Shown here: positions 1-10,020 of the stretch, piece by piece
How the letters are laid out: every line of letters begins with the position of its first letter
Numbering within the stretch: position 1 is the first letter of the stretch
Assembly (NCBI GenBank): GCA_963565915.1
Contig: OY751488.1
Span: forward strand, 3,596,001 to 3,660,000
Direction: 5' to 3'
Origin: Entoloma clypeatum
Taxonomy: Eukaryota; Basidiomycota; Agaricomycetes; Agaricales; Entolomataceae
Length of the DNA: 64,000 nt
The notes under the pieces: model-generated
Database searches by the model: none
What the model was told of the DNA's origin: nothing
The model's input: only the letters and a program-made list of their open reading frames with translations
Translations under genes and position numbers: made by a program

Positions 1-493
1 AGAGGGGGAACTCGAAGTGATTTCTGGATATTGTTAATTCAACAACTGAAAATCTTCCGCAGACATTGACGACCCACCCTAACCAGAAAAAACATCTCGT
101 TATGTTGGCTATTAGTCTAAGAGATCCGGCGGCATGTCAGATTGGAAACCTATGGGAAGAATGCATAATAACAAAATTGCGCAAACATCACGAGAGAAGC
201 CCGTTGCATCCCTGCATTACGGGTTAGCACGGCTTGACAAGTAACTTAGACGGGAAAACGGGACGTGCTTTTTACGGATTATTGACGCAACTTGGTCGGC
301 GTAAACCTTGGGAGCCAGTCAATCAATGGTGGACCGAGGCTCAAGACTTGAAGAGATATACCAAGGGTGGGCCAACGGCCATACCTATTGAGGCCAAGAT
401 ACTGACCCAGGAGGACATATAGTAATCAAGCAAGGACTTTAAGTATCTTCCACGTGACTGTCACGACGTCGACCTGCACTTTCTCAAGTTTTC
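1..493. other. Left-edge sequence without recognisable gene
   Basis: I find no frame here with recognisable protein similarity or a convincing exon chain. A 62-codon open frame at 234-422 begins at TTG and resembles nothing I know. The right part should contain the promoter of the transporter gene starting at 494. The left part may be the 3' flank of a gene outside the window. Confidence 0.5.
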
Positions 494-2024
494 ATGACCG
501 CCAACGACAAATCCACATATCCATCGAGGGGTGAAGACGATGCCATTGAAGTGAAAACGGCATTCGCCACCACGAAGGAACCTACCGCCTCTGCCAGTAA
601 GCCCTTACAACGACTGGTCGTTCGACAACTGACCCCGCCAATAGTTCCTCCAATACTATGCTACTGTTGCGCTTCGATACTCATGACTATGGTCAATAAA
701 GTAAGTTTTTTCTTCCTGTCCTTGCAAAACTCGTGAATTAATGAGATGTAGTTTGTAGTATCTGGGTCCAACTTCTCAATGAATTTTTTTCTTCTTGCAA
801 TGCAATCCTCCGTTTGTGTTTCATGTGTCATTATAGCCAAGAAAATCGGCATAATACGCTTTCGGTCTTTTGGAATGCGCGACACGAAGGCTTGGCTTCC
901 AATCAGCGTGTTGCTTGTCAGCGTGATTTATACGGGGTCAAAAAGTCTGGTACGTTTTATTTATCACACCCTCTTGTAGTCCAGGTCTTTATGCATTCAA
1001 GAACAGCAATTTCTGAGTATACCTGTCTACACCATATTCAAGAACCTGACAATCGTCCTTATCGTGTGTATGGCTTTTGTAAGAACGTTGAATCCCGCTC
1101 ATTGAAGGAAGGCATACGGAGAGGTGATATGGTTTGACGGCAGAATAACTCGACTAACATTCGTGTCCTTCATTCTTATGGTATGTGTCACCTCATCATG
1201 TTCGAATTTTGGATTAGCAAACTGTTCAAGGGCTAGGTGATATCCTCCGTCATTGCTGCAGAGTTCGACGTTTCCGAACCGCTGCCAACCTCACAACCCG
1301 TTGCCGGTGCCACCCCGCCAGGTTCTTTCCGCAAAGTCAATCTTGGGTATTCATGGATGCTCATAAACTGCCTCACCAGTGCAGCCTATGTAAGTACTTT
1401 TTGTTTCTCTCGTTCATGATTCCTTGATTCTCCGGCCAGGTACTCGCTATGCGGAAAAGGATCAAAATCACAGGGTTTTCAGACTGGGATTCCATGTTCT
1501 ACAACAATCTATTGTGTATACCGATCTTAGTAGTATGTTCACTTGTACTGGAAGACTGGGGAACGGAAAATTTTGCTCGCAACTTGTAAGTCACAAAACC
1601 AAGAAATTGATGTGCCCCCTACTAAACTTTGTATCAAAGCCCACCGGATACCCGAAATTTCTTGATCATAGCGATTGCATTTTCCGGAGCCGTGGCAGTG
1701 GGAATCTCGTATACCACGGCATGGTGCATACGTGTGACAAGCAGCACAACCTATAGGTAGGCATGAGATTCTCATTGGTTACAGAGTTTGACGCATATCA
1801 GCATGGTCGGTGCGTTAAACAAGCTACCTGTTGCCGCATCAGGCATGTTGTTCTTCGGAGACCCAGTCACCCAAGGCTCGATTTCAGCTGTCGGCGTCGG
1901 TTTTTTTGCGGGGCTTCTCTACTCTGTCGCGAAAAACAACCAGAAGAAAGACTATCAGGGGAAGGATGCCGATGCTATAATACCCTTGGTGAACCGAACA
2001 AATTCATCATCCGAGCATCGGTAG
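494..2024 (+). CDS. VRG4: GDP-mannose transporter (Golgi nucleotide-sugar transporter)
   Basis: Multi-exon gene for a Golgi GDP-mannose/GMP antiporter of the drug/metabolite-transporter superfamily, which supplies GDP-mannose for protein and lipid mannosylation. Joined exons give a polytopic hydrophobic protein of about 370-390 residues, the usual family length. Landmarks are SILMTMVNK in the first helix, [12 protein letters not shown], a [12 protein letters not shown] block, the FYNN motif (1497-1508) and the GALNK motif (1809-1823), which binds the nucleotide sugar in Vrg4. The first intron begins right after MVNK near 700. The ATG at 494 opens a short hydrophilic cytosolic tail; the C-terminus ends in a polar tail after KNNQKKD. 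The next gene starts 362 bp downstream on the same strand. The family call is firm; exact splice sites between 940 and 1240 are inferred. Confidence 0.9.
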
Positions 2025-2322
2025 AGGCAAGATGCGCATGTTTCGTTGGGCGGCTATTATCCTGGAGCATGGGAGTTTAGAATCGCTGGGGTTCTGTCAC
2101 CTACCTAGATTAGCGAATCCCGAGTTTCGGAGGACATTCATTGTTACCTTGGGTGCAATAATAACGGCCATGCGACCGGACTTAGAACGTGTGCATACCC
2201 CAGGCTTGGTGGTGATAAGAGCGTTGAGCATGAATACATTGCCAAGATGTTCACATGAAAATAGATCAGAATGTTGCATCATAAGTTTGGTGCTGGGAAC
2301 CGGGTTCAGATTATATGCTATC

Positions 2323-2330
2323 TATAAAAG
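2323..2330 (+). promoter_or_regulatory. TATA box of the pyruvate carboxylase gene
   Basis: A TATAAAAG octamer lies 57 bp before the ATG at 2387, which itself sits in a strong Kozak-like context (ACCACCATGG). Spacing fits a TATA-driven, highly expressed gene with a short leader. The 2025-2386 interval otherwise shows no gene. Confidence 0.6.
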
Positions 2331-2386
2331 GCCGTCCCGCAATAGATCCGGTATCATCTCATACCGTTCCCCCTCTCCCAACCACC

Positions 2387-5300
2387 ATGGCCTCATCGCA
2401 GTCTTCTACCCTGCACCCCCCAAGACTTGCGGGGCTCTTCGCCGGCACACCCAGCACCCCCGGAACCCCTGTTCATTCCATTCAAACAATGCGAAGGAAG
2501 GCCGCCGGTCATGGAGGACCTTTGACCAAGATCCTGGTTGCAAATCGTGGTGTATTTTCTTCTTTCTCATTCCACCCTGTCCCTTTCGACGATATGTTCG
2601 CTTTTTAGGAGATCGCTATTCGTGTTTTCCGGACTGCCCATGAGTTGGCGATGCATACGGTCGCGATCTACTCATACGAGGACCGCTTATCTGCACATCG
2701 TCAAAAGGTACACTCGCTTGTTACTGCATCTCCTCACTACCCATTCCTCATCGTGGGCTTAGTCGGACGAAGCATATCAAGTTGGCAAAGGCCTAACCCC
2801 CGTCGGTGCATATCTTGCCCAGGACGACATCATCAAAATCGCTCTTGAACATGGTGTCGATATGATCCATCCAGGGTAATTACGAACCGCAGCACAGCCT
2901 TCAGAGCTGATCCGTATCAACCAGGTATGGTTTCTTGGCCGAAAACGCCCAATTTGCGAGGAAAGTCGAGCAAGCTGGAATAGCTTTCGTCGGTCCTTCT
3001 CCTGAAGTTATCGATGGACTCGGTGACAAGACCAAGGCCCGTACCCTCGGTCGGTGATGATTCCTGACTTTATCTCGTCAATACCTTACGAACGCCTCTA
3101 CAGCTATGAAGGTTGGCGTTCCAGTTGTTCCTGGAACTCCAGGACCTGTAGCAAGTTATACCGAAGGCGATGCATTTATCAAGGAGTACGGATTTCCTGG
3201 TACGCACCTTTCTATATTACAAGTCATTCAACCATTCTATCTTGCGTTCTTTTAGTCATCATCAAGGCAGCTATGGGCGGTGGCGGACGAGGCATGCGCG
3301 TCGTGCGTGAACAATCCGACTTCAAGAATGCCTTCGAACGCGCAGTCAGTGAAGCCAAGTCCGCTTTTGGTGACGGAACGGTCTTCATCGAACGGTTTCT
3401 CGAACGCCCACGCCACATCGAAGTGCAGATTTTGGCAGATGCCCAAGGGAACACGATCCACCTTTTCGAGCGTGATTGCTCCGTCCAAAGGCGCCATCAG
3501 AAGGTCGTTGAGGTGGCACCGGCAACACATCTTCCAGAGGAGGTTCGGCAGGCGATCTTGAACGATGCAATCAAACTGGCGAAGAGCGTTGGGTATAGAA
3601 ATGCCGGGACTGCAGAGTTCCTTGTTGACCAGGTGGGACGGCATTACTTTATTGAGATCAATCCTCGCATTCAAGTAGAGCATACCATCACAGGCGAGTT
3701 GTCACTCCTCCCTCTTTAAAAAATGTGCTCAGCAGACATTACTCAGAGGAAATTACTGGCATCGATATCGTGGCTGCCCAAATCCAGATTGCGGCAGGCG
3801 CAACTCTCCCGCAACTCGGCCTGACTCAAGACGCCATCACGAAACGAGGATTCGCGATCCAGTGCCGAATTACCACGGAAGATGCATCCCAGAGCTTCCA
3901 ACCTGACACTGGAAAGATCGAAGTTTACCGGAGTGCAGGCGGGAATGGCGTCCGTCTCGATGCCAGCTCCGGTTTCGCTGGCGCGCAGATCACGGTGCGA
4001 CTTCAATTCTACAATGCATCACTGCCCCATCATTGATGGAGGTCTTCAGCCCCACTACGATAGTTTGCTCGTTAAGTGCACTGTAAGCGGAACTACCTAT
4101 GAAGTCGCTCGGCGGAAGATGCTTCGCGCTCTTGTAGAATTCCGTATTCGTGGTGTCAAAACCAACATCCCATTCCTTTTCCGGTTGCTCACCCACGATG
4201 TGTTCATCGGCGGTAAAACTTGGACCACGGTCTGTCTGAACCCTCGCTATCTTATTCCTTGCCCTCACGCGCCGCCTTCGCATAGTTCATCGATGATACT
4301 CCTGATCTTTTCAAGCTTGTCCAAACTCAAAACCGTGCACAGAAGCTCTTAACCTACCTTGGAGACCTCGCTGTCAATGGAAGCTCCATCAAAGGACAAA
4401 CGGTCAGTCCACATTTGTGGCTAGTTGTGGCCATCAAAGATTTGATACTCTTCAGGGAGAGCCAGGGTTAAAGACAGACATCGTCATCCCTAAACTTCAA
4501 AACCGCGAAGACCCAGAGAATGGACTCCCTCTCGACCCATACGTGCCTTGTCAACTCGGCTGGCGCAACATCATCGTTGAACAGGGCCCTGAAGCCTTCG
4601 CGAAAGCAGTTCGAGCATACCCAGGATGCCTAATCATGGACACAACCTGGCGGGATGCACATCAATCCTTGCTCGCTACTCGCCTGCGTACCATCGACAT
4701 GGTGAATATTGCAAAGGAGACAAGCTACGCCTTAGCGAACGCGTACAGTATTGAGTGTTGGGGTGGCGCGACCTTTGATGTCGCCATGCGCTTCCTGTAT
4801 GAGGATCCTTGGGAGCGTCTGGTATGTGACATCGAGTCGCTCTACATTTCGAGTCTGATGTATGCCGAAGAGGAAACTTCGCACGTTGGTTCCCAACATT
4901 CCTTTCCAGGCCTTGTTCCGCGGCGCCAATGGCGTAGGATATACAAGTTATCCGTGTGTGTCACTGGCATACAATCTTTTACCCCGCTTAAACGACTTAT
5001 AGTGACAACGCCATCTACGACTTGTCCAAGAAAGCTGTTGAGAATGGACTCGATATCTTTCGAGTATTCGACTCTCTGAATTACATCGGTAACAATACGC
5101 TCTACATTTTCACATCTGACATCTGATCAGATTTTCAGATAATGTGGGTCGTAACACACCTGGGACTTACGAATCAAACCTCATCATATCTCCAGATGCG
5201 ACTTGGTATCGACGCTGCGAAGAAAGCAGGAGGTGTTTGCGAGGCTGTCGTTTGTTATAGTGGCGATGTTGCCAATCCGAAGGAAAGGAAGTATACGTTA

Positions 5301-7319
5301 CAGTACTACCTCGACTTTGTCGATCAACTGGTTGCAGAAGGCATCCATGTTCTTGGCGTCAAGGATATGGCTGGCTTGCTGAAGCCTGAAGCTGCCAAGC
5401 TGTAGATCTCGCCCTTCAATGATAAACTGGGACCCATGTTGACGTCGATTGTTATACAGGCTGATTGGTGCTATCAGGAAGGCACATCCCGATCTTCCTA
5501 TCCACGTTCATTCGCACGACACTGCAGGTATTGCTGCAGCTAGCATGATTGCGTGTGCAGCAGCCGGTGCTGATGTCGTCGATGTCGCTATCGACAGTTC
5601 GTAATTCATTGTGTCGTAGTGCTAAACGAACTCACTACCCAATAGGCATGTCTGGTTTGACATCCCAACCCTCTATGGGAGCTGTATGTATGGCTCTTGA
5701 ACAAACCTCCATGGGAACCGGCATTCGTCATGAGGATATTCAAGCTCTCAACTTATACTGGAGTCAAGTGCGCATGTTGTACAGCTGCTTCGAAGCCAAT
5801 GTTCGTGCATCGGACTCGAGCGTTTTTGACCACGAGATGCCAGGTGGACAATACACTAATCTTATGGTGCGTGCCAAGAACCTTCATCACCTTCTATACT
5901 AAAATTCGCCGGGATCAAAGTTCCAAGCATCTCAGCTTGGCCTCGGGACGCAATGGACTGGTCAGCATTCTCCTTTCTAATTTTTATCCCTTACTATATC
6001 AAATTCCATGTGCAGAGATCAAGCAGAAATATATTGAGGCAAATGACCTCGTACGTTCTGTTTTCTCCTCGACGAATAGCCATTGATTGTCACATTAGTG
6101 CGGAAACATCATCAAGGTGATTATTAACTTTTCAAAGTAATAGACATTTCCATGCAAACTATAATAGGTCACGCCATCATCCAAAGTCGTCGGCGATTTC
6201 GCACAATGGATGACTTCAAATTCCCTTTCCAAAAAAGAAGTTCTGGAGAGAGCGGAATCTTTGGACTTCCCCTCTTCCGTCGTCGAGTTCTTCCAAGGTT
6301 ATCTTGGTCAGCCTGTGGGAGGCTTCCCTGAACCCCTGCGAACAAGAATTATTAGGAACAAGCCCAGAATTGATGGCCGGCCCGGTGCAACTATGGACCC
6401 CCTTGAATTCAAGAAGATAAAAGCAGAGTTGCGGAGTAAGTTCGGGAAACATATCACAGATACAGATGTGGCATCCTACGTCATGTATCCCAAGGTACGC
6501 ACCATTATCATGAAGAGGTTCCCCAGTACGATATCGATTGTTGGTAGGTATTCGAGGAATACCAAGGCTTCATCGAGAAGTATGGTGATCTCAGGTCAGC
6601 TCTTACAAGTAACCGTACAGAGACCAATATTGACCCTCGTTATAGCGTCCTTCCTACCCGTTACTTCTTAGGGAGGCCCGACGTTGGAGAAGAGATGCAC
6701 ATCTCCATCGAAAAGGGAAAGACCCTCATCATTCGGCTCATGGCGGTTGGGCCTGTGGTGGAAGGCCGTGCGCAACGTGACGTCTGGTTCGAAGTCAATG
6801 GGGAGGTATGTATCGGCCCTTACCTTCTATTCGTCCATCAGAAACTCTAGTTTTGTTCAGGTTCGCCCGGTAGCCGTTGAAGATAAGAACTCGGCCGTCG
6901 ACACGGTCTCACGGGAAAGGGCTACCAGTGACCCCGGTTCTGTTGGCGCGCCCATGTCCGGTGTTGTTGTTGAGGTTCGCGTCAAGGAAGGTCAGGAGAT
7001 TAAGAAGGGAGACCCTCTTTGCGGTCAGTATCCTTTCAGTTCTTCTTTTCTCAGCGAGCGTCATCTGACAATCAATCTCACGACCTACAGTCCTCAGCGC
7101 GATGAAGGCGAGCTCGGATCCCCCCAAATAATATTAAACCGTAACTGATTTTGCGTTAATAGATGGAATCGGCCGTCACAGCTCCCGTTTCTGGTCATAT
7201 CAAACGTGTCGTGGTCCATGAAGGTAAGCATTGGCTAGATGTCAGGGCAGTCTAGTTGATTTTTCCCGGTAGGTGATTCAATCAACCAAGGCGACCTTAC
7301 AGTAGAAATCGTGCATTAA
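2387..7319 (+). CDS. PYC1: Pyruvate carboxylase
   Basis: ATP- and biotin-dependent carboxylation of pyruvate to oxaloacetate (anaplerosis; cytosolic in yeasts). Many short introns interrupt all domains, which appear in canonical order. The biotin-carboxylase domain begins at [14 protein letters not shown] and carries the ATP-grasp loop [10 protein letters not shown] (near 3270) and [11 protein letters not shown]. The carboxyltransferase domain has [16 protein letters not shown] (near 4636), HVHSHDTAG (near 5500) and [12 protein letters not shown]. Allosteric/tetramerisation sequence follows, then the biotin-carrier domain with the AMKM acceptor lysine and a terminal [13 protein letters not shown]. 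The start is the Kozak ATG at 2387, preceding a roughly 35-residue Ser/Pro-rich leader. The AMK|M motif is interrupted by a GC-AG intron (7108-7162). Domain composition is complete and no frame damage is seen. Confidence 0.96.
7108..7162 (+). other. GC-AG intron inside the biotin-attachment motif of PYC
   Basis: The exon reads ...GTC CTC AGC GCG ATG AAG, followed by GCGAGC as donor; the acceptor TTAATAG precedes ATG GAA TCG. Splicing gives VLSAMKMESAV, the expected biotin motif. Reading through meets a TAA ten codons after the start of the AG|TCC exon, and no GT donor lies at the junction, so a 55-nt GC-AG intron is the only sensible model. Confidence 0.85.
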
Positions 7320-7607
7320 GAAAGAAAGGCAGCCATATCAATTTTATAAGGTTTTTTGTTATCGTGTCAGTTAATTCGATATTCGCAACTGTATAAATAA
7401 GTACCCAATAGAACATTGGATTTTACAAGATGAACATCAACAGAACCACCAAAATCACTCTACAATATATAAGATAGGTCATTTATCATGGAGTCTGCAC
7501 TGAATGAGACCACAAAAAGGGCCTCATTCGAACTGCTCGTTACTAAGTTCCTTGATCAAAGAAGAATCTCATATTTGTGGTGATGCAGGATGTCCAAAGT
7601 GCCCACG
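7320..7607. other. Convergent intergenic region
   Basis: AT-rich 3' flanks of pyruvate carboxylase (plus strand) and the nitronate monooxygenase gene (minus strand). TATATAAG- and AATAAG-like stretches may serve as 3'-end signals. No gene seen. Confidence 0.5.
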
Positions 7608-8949
7608 TCATTGTACCAATGAAGCGACTTTAACTAGTTTGTGTATACATTCTTTGTGTATCTCCTCCACAACTTCCTGGATATACGTGGTAATGAATCC
7701 TCCCGTTCACTTGGATAAAGCTTACCTTGGCAGGTTGCGATTTGGTTAACATGCCTACGCCAGTTCCGGCCCAGATAATCATACGGTTGGGGTCTGACCT
7801 TTGCGTCCCCTCAGCAAGATTTCTCCGCAACGTTTTCATATCGATGCCTTTCTCAAAGTCATCCACTAAAGCTGTCAATTGAATGCATGCGTATCATCCT
7901 CACGCAATTGAATGCAAAAAGAAACTTACCGTTGCGCAAACCTCTGCCATCGACACCGTGAGGCCATTCCAAGGTATTTCGAGCTTGATCAAAAGCCATG
8001 GAACGCACCGATGAAGATGTTTTGGCAGCGATGAGAGCTTGTCGCTGTACGTCAGAGTACAAGCTTTCTGGAGAGAGCAAGAAGCGCGTCCCGAACACTG
8101 CTCCTGAAGCTCCTAGAGTAAGAACAGATGCCAGATGGCCACCATGCACCATGCCACCAGCGGCAAGGACGGGTGGGCCATCTTCAGGAACCAGAAAAAG
8201 TATTTCTGACAGCAAGGTCATCATGGAGAATCCCGAACCCAGGCCATGCCCTCCAGCTTCCACGCCTAGAAAGCCATTAGGCGTCAACTATGGTATAAGC
8301 GCAAGAAGAGAAGGGGAAACCTTGGGCAACGACAACATCAGCTTTCCAGTCTTGTATCGCTCCAAGAGCTTGTTCAACAGTTGATACTTGTACGAAGATT
8401 TTTGTAGCCCCCGGTGTGGACTCCTTTTTCCGGATATGGGCGATCCAATCTTCGATCCTTTCTCCAAAAGAAAGCCAGACAGCTTGGGTCTTATTGTCCA
8501 AGGCAACATCTAGGTAGTCGAAGGCGTGGGCACCTGGTTGCTCCAGCTGCCAACCAAGGTATCCGATGCCGATAGGTAAGGTTGATTGAGGAGTAACTCT
8601 GAGGAGCGATCGAGCTATGTCCACTTCGGCTTTTAACTTGTCAACGCCCTCATAACCTTATACGATCGTTAGTATGGAATTAGAGAATGGTCGATGTTCC
8701 GCAGAACCTGCGCCGATGAATCCAAAACCGCCCCCTAAAGAAACCTGAGCAGCAAGGGAACCTAAGGGAAGTGTAATGTTTCCTTCAAGCATGACACCAA
8801 TTGGAAACTTTCCTCCACTGGCTCTAGCCATAGCGCCACAAATGATGGGTGTACGAATGCCTATTTCGACAATCCATTAAGAGATGGTAAAGCCAGGAAT
8901 GAGAGGGGATACCCAGCAGTTTGGTGAGGTTGGTAGTGATATGAGACAT
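7608..8949 (-). CDS. Nitronate monooxygenase (2-nitropropane dioxygenase family)
   Basis: FMN-dependent TIM-barrel enzyme that oxidises propionate-3-nitronate or alkyl nitronates. The first exon (8913-8949) encodes MSHITTNLTKLLG and is spliced over a 52-nt intron to IRTPIICGAMARASGG, the family's N-terminal FMN-phosphate segment. Later exons encode GGGFGFIGAG, KIFVQVSTVEQAL, VVVAQGVEAGGHG (carrying the catalytic His region), VLAAGGMVHGG and TLGASGAVFGTRFL. The last exon is short and ends SLVQ. The ATG at 8949 was chosen because it alone leads in frame through the first intron into IRTPI. Intron 8861-8912 and the later introns have GT-AG ends. The gene is divergent from SmB. Physiological substrate is not readable from sequence. 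Confidence 0.88.
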
Positions 8950-9265
8950 AACTGATGGGTGGGCAGTGGGGGTGATCAGTGAGACTCGCCTTGGGGTACT
9001 TATAGGCACATGAAAAACCGTAGTTTGGCCGGTGATGGAGCATCGTGAAGCACTGCTACTTACCCCTCCCCAGATGACATTCACACCGGAATGTTAGGGA
9101 CAGCTTCATTTAGCCTCCCGCCTCCCAAATATGGGAATGTCGGGAACCCATGCTGCATGTGACGTCGCACACACGCACACGCACACACACACTTTGCAAT
9201 TGTTTGTGAAGCGTGTTGAACGATTCGTTGATCACCGTCTGAAAAAGTTGGCACAATCGACAATC
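8950..9265. promoter_or_regulatory. Bidirectional promoter between nitronate monooxygenase and SmB
   Basis: 316 bp separate two divergent start codons. The stretch holds a CRE-like TGACGTCG (from 9160) directly followed by a CA/CG-CA dinucleotide tract (about 9167-9193). No gene or other signal was recognised. Confidence 0.5.
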
Positions 9266-10020
9266 ATGGTGAGCCTCATCGCTTGCAGATCGAAAGAGAG
9301 AAAAATTCCATCTAACGGACCTCATAGCCTCCTCCAAAATCCAAAGGCGGGAAAATGTTGGGACTCATAAACTGGAGACTCAAAGTCACGATCAATGATG
9401 GGCGCTCTCTGACCGGCCAGATGCTTGCATTCGATCGCCACATGAATCTCGTTCTGGCAGATTGCGAGGAATTCAGAAGAGTACGACCCAAGAGAAAGGC
9501 AGGTGAAGAGCCAGCTCCTGAACAGGAGATCAAGAGGACTCTCGGACTCGTTATATTGCGTGGTGAGACCGTTGTTAGTTTGAGTGTCGAAGGCCCCCCC
9601 CCTGTAGTCGACGAGGATAAAAAGAATGGTGTACGTTCCCGGTTTGATACATCCGATTTGCTGATGTTTGATGACTCTCTAGCTTCCGGTGGGCCCTGGC
9701 CGTGGAATGCCTGCTGGGCGGGGCATAGGAATGATGCCTCCCAGTAAGTCCAAGCTCTCGCTCGAGATTTCTCCCCTCACACACCACCCATTCGCAGTCG
9801 GAGGTCCAGCTCTAGCCAGACCACCCATGCCATTCGCGCCCCCAGGCATGCCCGGACCTCCTCCTGGATTCAGGCCTCCCGGCTTCCCCCCCGGTATGCC
9901 ATTTCCCCCTCCTCCGGGCTTCGGTGGACCTCCTCCTCCAGGGTGAGCTTGAAACCGGCTTTCATGTTCGTTTTTGGTTGCTAGACTGACATTGTTCTCA
10001 GCTTCCAACCGGCCCAATGA
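9266..10020 (+). CDS. SMB1: Spliceosomal Sm core protein B (SmB/SNRPB)
   Basis: Subunit of the heptameric Sm ring on U1, U2, U4 and U5 snRNAs in the nucleus. Exon 1 contributes only ATG (9266-9268); intron 9269-9327 is followed by PPPKSKGGKMLGLINW, the correct SmB N-terminus. Sm1 motif: VTINDGRSLTGQMLAFDRHMN; Sm2: KRTLGLVILRGETVVSL. The C-terminal third is Pro/Gly/Arg-rich (GPGRGMPAGRG; repeated PPG) as in SmB orthologues. Two further points are model-dependent. Intron 9744-9797 is 54 nt with no stop, so retention keeps the frame. The end is either TGA at 9944-9946 or, after intron 9943-10001 with a good CTGAC branch site, TGA at 10018-10020, giving PPPGFQPAQ; I prefer the latter. Confidence 0.9.

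Noticed and set aside
661..885. 74-codon minus-strand frame
   Set aside because: Antisense to GDP-mannose transporter exons.
9167..9193. CA-rich dinucleotide tract
   Set aside because: Ordinary microsatellite in a promoter; noted in the promoter feature only.
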